NCBI GenBank assembly: GCA_947306845.1
Contig: CAMZHP010000242.1
Span: 1 to 5,343 of the forward strand
Direction: 5' to 3'
Length of the DNA: 5,343 bases
Origin: an uncultured Prevotellaceae bacterium
Lineage (GTDB): Bacteria; Bacteroidota; Bacteroidia; Bacteroidales; Bacteroidaceae
Shown: one piece after another, positions 1-3,700 of the stretch
Layout: each line of letters opens with the position of its first letter
How positions within the stretch are numbered: the stretch's first letter is position 1
The notes under the pieces: generated by a model
The model's input: only the letters and a program-made list of their open reading frames with translations
What the model was told of the DNA's origin: nothing
Database searches by the model: none
Made by a program: the position numbers and the translations under genes

Positions 1-171
1 GCAGATGATCATCACCCTGCCTGAGGGATGCCGTCTGGAGAACGCCCAGATGGTACCCTCGCGCAGCAACGGCCACAGCGTGCAGACCAGCGACCTGGGC
101 AACGGCCGATACCGCGTGGTGGTCTATGGCGCCAGCGGCCTGCCGTTCGGCAGTTCCTGCACCGACCTGGT
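1..171 (+). repeat. Direct repeat copy A (shared 3' cassette, upstream gene)
   Basis: Bases 1-171 align without gaps to 5173-5343, with 14 mismatches in 171 (about 92% identity). Bases 57-105 are identical over 49 bases and 109-138 over 30. The mismatches fall in 12 codons, of which 7 change the amino acid. Both ends of the true repeat lie outside the window. Confidence 0.95.
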
Positions 172-412
172 GCGCCTGAATGTAAAAGGCAACCACAATG
201 GTGACGTCGCCGTGAGCGACATCCAGGTGGTGGACTACCACACGAACACCATGCTGCTCTCCGATGTCAGCGGCCTCGCCACGGGCATCGAGAGTATCTC
301 CACTGACACCTCCGACGACGGCGACTGGTACACCACGCAGGGCCAGCGTGTCACCACCCCGACCCGCGGCATCTACATCCGCAATGGACAGAAGAAAACT
401 TTTAAAGATTGA
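1..412 (+). CDS. C-terminal end of a secreted cohesin-like/sorting-tail protein, paralogue of the downstream giant gene (5'-partial)
   Basis: The frame is open from the left edge (first whole codon at base 2) to the TGA at 410-412, giving 136 residues. The ATG at base 5 is an internal methionine, not a start: the same Ser-Gln-Met context lies deep inside the downstream gene at 5171-5179. Residues 1 to about 95 are a beta-rich segment (QMIITLPEGC, then GRYRVVVYGASGLPFG, then a DIQVVDY strand). I read this as the second half of a cohesin-like domain of the kind that follows dockerins in Bacteroidota proteins. A Ser/Thr/Asp-rich linker follows (about 97-108), then a 28-residue tail. The first 56 codons match the downstream gene with 7 amino-acid differences, so the missing upstream part probably carries a dockerin too. 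Nothing shows whether its body also contains DUF285 repeats. The family assignment of the beta domain is inference from pattern. Confidence 0.85.
   Translation, partial: QMIITLPEGCRLENAQMVPSRSNGHSVQTSDLGNGRYRVVVYGASGLPFGSSCTDLVRLNVKGNHNGDVAVSDIQVVDYHTNTMLLSDVSGLATGIESISTDTSDDGDWYTTQGQRVTTPTRGIYIRNGQKKTFKD
326..409 (+). other. C-terminal sorting-type tail of the upstream protein
   Basis: The last 28 residues run from a Trp-Tyr pair through QGQRV and the motif RGIYIRNGQKK to a terminal Lys-Asp. This has the shape of the short beta tail common at the ends of secreted Prevotella and Bacteroides proteins (polar turn, Pro-Thr, then G-I/V-Y-I-x-N-G-K-K). In this phylum such tails are related to type IX secretion (Por secretion) C-terminal signals, which direct export across the outer membrane and cell-surface attachment. 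The match to the tail pattern is visible in the sequence. Use of type IX secretion is inference, because no secretion genes lie in the window. Confidence 0.6.
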
Positions 413-438
413 AGATTGAAATGTCGTGCAAGCCGAAT

Positions 439-461
439 GCAATGGAGCTTGCTCCGATTGC
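439..461. repeat. Hairpin with bulge, possibly nested in a longer stem
   Basis: GCAATGGAGC at 439-448 faces GCTCC-G-ATTGC at 451-461. This makes a nine to ten base-pair stem with a single bulged G and a loop of about four bases. AATGTCG at 420-426 is the exact reverse complement of CGACATT at 472-478, so the whole stretch could fold as an outer stem around this hairpin. Its role is unknown; candidates are an mRNA 3'-end stabiliser or a dispersed palindromic repeat. Confidence 0.5.
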
Positions 462-479
462 TGTGGCGTAGCGACATTC

Positions 480-496
480 ATTGGATGAAATCCAAT
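480..496. repeat. Perfect 7-bp hairpin with GAA loop
   Basis: ATTGGAT at 480-486 and ATCCAAT at 490-496 are exact reverse complements around a three-base GAA loop. The hairpin is followed by AAAATTG on the plus strand, not a T-run, so a simple Rho-independent terminator for the upstream gene is not supported. Confidence 0.5.
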
Positions 497-513
497 AAAA
501 TTGAAAATTATTT

Positions 514-526
514 TCGGCGAAGCCGA
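514..526. repeat. Short hairpin TCGGC-GAA-GCCGA
   Basis: TCGGC at 514-518 pairs with GCCGA at 522-526 around the same GAA loop as the hairpin at 480-496. A TTTT run lies just 5' of it on the plus strand, the wrong side for a plus-strand terminator. A shorter relative, CGGC-AAA-GCCG, is at 551-561. Confidence 0.4.
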
Positions 527-535
527 TTGAAGATT

Positions 536-550
536 CTTCGACGAGCGAAG
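536..550. repeat. Short hairpin CTTCG-ACGAG-CGAAG
   Basis: CTTCG at 536-540 is the reverse complement of CGAAG at 546-550 with a five-base spacer. It sits immediately after the second copy of GATTGAAGATT (525-535) and before the CGGC-AAA-GCCG element at 551-561, as part of the hairpin cluster. Confidence 0.35.
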
Positions 551-612
551 CGGCAAAGCCGAGCGTAAAATTGAATATTATGTGAAGCCGGGCATGAGCC
601 GCATGGAGTTCC

Positions 613-630
613 CCTCCTCTGGGGAGGAGG
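613..630. repeat. GC-rich 7-bp hairpin within a C-rich/G-rich stretch
   Basis: CCTCCTC at 613-619 pairs exactly with GAGGAGG at 624-630 around a TGGG loop. The surrounding bases 611-641 consist of a CCCC run, GGGG, GGAGG, then GGGGTGGGG. The plus strand therefore has several G-runs that could compete with the hairpin. This resembles C/G-rich palindromic intergenic elements that recur in Bacteroidota genomes; that resemblance is recollection and not a search result. No T-run follows. Confidence 0.5.
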
Positions 631-653
631 CAGGGGTGGGGTCTATAACGTAG

Positions 654-718
654 AACCATCAATTAATAATGCCCTTATCAGCAAGAGAAATATTTAAACT
701 ATCATAAAATTAACCTAT
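654..718 (+). promoter_or_regulatory. A/T-rich leader of the giant repeat gene, no Shine-Dalgarno
   Basis: The 65 bases before the start codon are A/T-rich and end in AAAATTAACCTAT directly before the ATG. There is no GGAGG-like ribosome site at the usual distance, which is normal for Bacteroidota, where A-rich leaders support initiation. I looked for the Bacteroidota promoter pattern TAnnTTTG with an upstream TTTG and found no convincing match, so no promoter position is called. An in-frame TAA at 695-697 fixes the start: the ATG at 719 is the first in-frame start after it. Confidence 0.45.
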
Positions 719-787
719 ATGAAAAAGACAACCTTATTTTTATTGACCCTGCTCCTGACATTCGTGGGAGCCTTGGGGCTGAGTGCC
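719..787 (+). other. Sec signal peptide of the giant protein
   Basis: Residues 1-23 are Met-Lys-Lys, a Leu/Phe/Thr-rich hydrophobic stretch (about 5-20) and a Leu-Ser-Ala site before Gln24. This is a typical signal peptidase I site in Bacteroidota, with mature Gln at +1. There is no Cys at +1, which argues against lipid anchoring. Confidence 0.9.
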
Positions 788-3700
788 CAGACAAAGGAGG
801 CGTACCTATTGTTTGATCTTTATCCCACTAACTCAACCATTACTGTAACCTTCTATTACGATGACCAAGCATCTGAGAGGGAAGACCCTTTCGAGAATAG
901 ACTCTGGCCGGTGACCGACAACGGACAGCCTTTGACAATGCCTCAAAGCCAAGATGGCTATGAGAAACTCGTCATCACATTTGACCCCAGCTTCGCAGAT
1001 TATCGACCCACCAACACGTCCTATTGGTTCTCATCAGGCTTGGATAGTTATACTGTTAATCATGTTTATTTCGAAAACATGCAATATCTCAACACCTCCA
1101 TGGTGACCAACATGAGCCACATGTTTGACAATGCAACAGGCTTTTCAGGCATAGAATGCCCAGACCTCTCTCATTTCGATACATCGAAAGTAACCGACAT
1201 GAGCTACATGTTCAAAAGTTGCCATCCGATGCACCTCGACCTTTCGAGCTTCACCTTTAATCCTTCTGCCAATTTTACTGGTATGTTTGAGGGTTTCAGT
1301 GTAATGGAATCACTCACTCTTCCCGCATCTGCCAACTACCTCCCCAACGATGCCTTCTCAAGTATTGTAGAAAGGGAGTATTTAGAGTGGTACGTAAAGC
1401 TATTTTTGCCCAATGGTACAGTGCCACAGGGCGCCACACAGGGCAATGGCTATATCCAATGGAAGGGCGGATATTTCTTATGGGATGGTGTACTTCCAGA
1501 GGCATACGCCGTGTTGTCCACGGATAAGAAGACGCTGACGTTCTACTGTGACAATAGCAGGAGCAACAAAACAGGAACGACCTTTGACCTGAACACAGGC
1601 AGCAATTTACCTGGATGGTACTCGAGCCGCAGCAGCGTGGAGAAAGTAGTTTTTGACTCCTCATTTGAAAATGCCCGGCCGACAAATTGTTTCGATTGGT
1701 TCTATCAGATGAGTGCCCTCAAGTCCATTGACGGCATCAAGTATCTCAGGACAGACCAAGTGACCAACATGAGTTTTATGTTCAGTGGATGCTCTGGCCT
1801 GAAGAGCCTTGACTTGAGTGGTTTCAACACCTCCAACACGACCGACATGGAAAGCATGTTCGAAGGCTGCTCCGGTCTGACAAGTCTCGACTTGCGCGGC
1901 TTCAACACCTCCAGTGTGAGACACATGGAATTCATGTTCCAGAATTGCTCTGGCCTGAAGACCATCGACGTGAGCCACTTCGACACCTCCAAGGTGACTG
2001 GCATGAGTTACATGTTCCACAACTGCAGCCAATTGGTCAGCCTTGACCTCAGCAGTTTCAACATCAAAAACTATTACACCGCCGGCATGATGAAAGATTG
2101 CTCTGGCCTGAGAACTGTTACCATCCCGTCCACGGCCAACATCCTCGTGAATGATGCTTTCTCGGGTGTGGGCGCTCCTGACAATCCCTGCACACTCATT
2201 TATCCCGAAGGTTTCGACCTTCAGAAAGACCAAGACTTTGGCAGTTACTTCACCTGGAAGGGCGGTTACTTCAAAGGAACAGCACCGATGCCCGAAGCCT
2301 ACGCCTTGATGCCTACGGGCGACGCCACGACGCTGACGTTCTACTATGACGCTTTAAAAGATTCTCGCAGAGGCATATCATTCGACCTTAACACTGACGA
2401 CAACATCCCTGAATGGTATCAGTATGAGTACAATACGCAGATAGAGAGCGTAATATTCGACTCCTCTTTTGCCAAAGCCCGCCCCACAAGCTGTTTCTAT
2501 TGGTTTTACGGTATGAATAGTCTCACATCCATCATTGGCATGGAGGATTACCTCAAGACAGATGATGTGACCAACATGAGCCACATGTTCCAAGACTGCT
2601 ACCAATTGGAGAGTCTTGACGTGAGCAACTTCAACACAGCTAATGTGACAAGCATGAGCTATATGTTCGCAAATTGCTTATCTCTAAAGGGCCTTGACGT
2701 GAGCAACTTCAACACAGCTAAGGTGATCAATATGCATTACATGTTCTCTTATTGTGCCAGTCTGACGAACCTCGATTTGAGCAACTTCAACACAGCTAAG
2801 GTGATGGCAATGAGCAACATGTTCAAAGGCTGCTCCAGAATGACGGGCCTCGACTTGAGCAGCTTCACATTTAAGGAGAGTACATTGCCATTGTACTTTT
2901 CAGACTTCCTCAAGAACACCCAGCTACAAACGCTCATTATCCCCTCCTCTGCCTACAACCTTGCCTCTGATGCCTTCTCCGGTGTCGGCACAGCAGAGAA
3001 TCCCTGCACACTCATCTACCCCGATGGCTTCAATCTCCAGAAAGATGAGGACCATGACACCTATTTCGTCTGGAAGGGCGGATATTTCAAGGAAGCGACT
3101 AAGGAGGCATATGCTGTGCTGTCCACGGACAAGACGACACTGACGGTCTATTACGGCGATGACAAGAAGTCACATGCCAAAGAAGGCACGATTTACAGAG
3201 TGTATTCAGGTGATTCCCAAGGATGGAGTGAATATTCAAGCTTGATTACCAAAGTGGATTTGGATCCCAGCTTCACCAACACTCCATCCAGCACTACCCA
3301 ACTGCCCTACAATTACTTCTCAGGACTGGGTACAGCCACACCCTGCCTGCTTTATTATCCCTCAGACTACACCCTCGATGGAACCACTCAGGAAACTGGC
3401 TATTTCATCTGGAGAGACGGACACTTCAAAACTCCAACGGCTTATGCAGTGCTGTCAAGCGACAAGAAGACCCTGACATTCTATTGCGATGACAAGAGGA
3501 GTAGCCATTCCTCCCCTGAAGCAACATTTAATATGATAGACTCATACGGCAAACCTGGATGGCAAATTAATCAAAATGTCAACAAGAGTATCATCAAGAC
3601 TGTTGCCTTCGACGAGAGCTTCTCGCACTATCATCCTACTACATGCTTCTTCTGGTTTGCCGATATGTATAATCTCACCAATATCCAACATCTTGATTAT

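Larger units (their letters stand above)
413..718. other. Non-coding spacer with clustered hairpins and short direct repeats
   Basis: This 306-base gap separates two plus-strand genes. I see no credible gene in it. Its left two-thirds (about 413-645) is packed with short inverted repeats: 439-461, 480-496, 514-526, 536-550 and 613-630, plus an outer pairing of 420-426 with 472-478. Short direct repeats are also present. GATTGAAGATT occurs at 407-417, overlapping the upstream stop codon, and again at 525-535. AAAATTGAAAATTAT at 497-511 recurs at 567-581 with one mismatch. The right third (about 646-718) is an A/T-rich leader. No hairpin is followed by a clean T-run, so I call no intrinsic terminator. 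Confidence 0.7.

Noticed and set aside
5..412. ATG at base 5 as the true start of the first gene
   Set aside because: The frame continues to the left edge and the same Ser-Gln-Met context is internal in the downstream paralogue, so the gene starts outside the window.
421..471. Tiny plus-strand frame of 16 codons (and another at 603-653)
   Set aside because: Both are very short, coincide with the inverted repeats, and have no ribosome site or recognisable peptide.
413..520. Rho-independent terminator for the upstream gene
   Set aside because: The hairpins at 439-461 and 480-496 are real but neither is followed by a T-run on the plus strand. Termination here may be Rho-dependent or elsewhere.
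402..662. 86-codon minus-strand open frame across the spacer
   Set aside because: It runs through the hairpins and C/G-rich palindrome, overlaps the end of the upstream gene, and its RPHPCLLPRGG start is a translation of an intergenic palindrome.
1769..2080. CRISPR-like array, from the regular spacing of similar units
   Set aside because: The 78-base period is exactly 26 codons in an open frame. The units are protein repeats with no separate unique spacers and no palindromic repeat unit.
1661..2233. 190-codon open frame on the minus strand, with repeated HVG-GGVE-type peptide
   Set aside because: It is the antisense shadow of the 78-base repeats in module 2. Its periodicity comes from the plus-strand repeats, and it has no signal, domain or initiation context. 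The overlapping minus-strand frames at 1314-1685 and 1705-2004 are rejected for the same reason.
2961..3143. Plus-strand open frames at 2961-3143 and 4143-4343 in other frames
   Set aside because: They are out-of-frame shadows within the giant gene, with low-complexity Ser/Pro/Arg composition and no start context.
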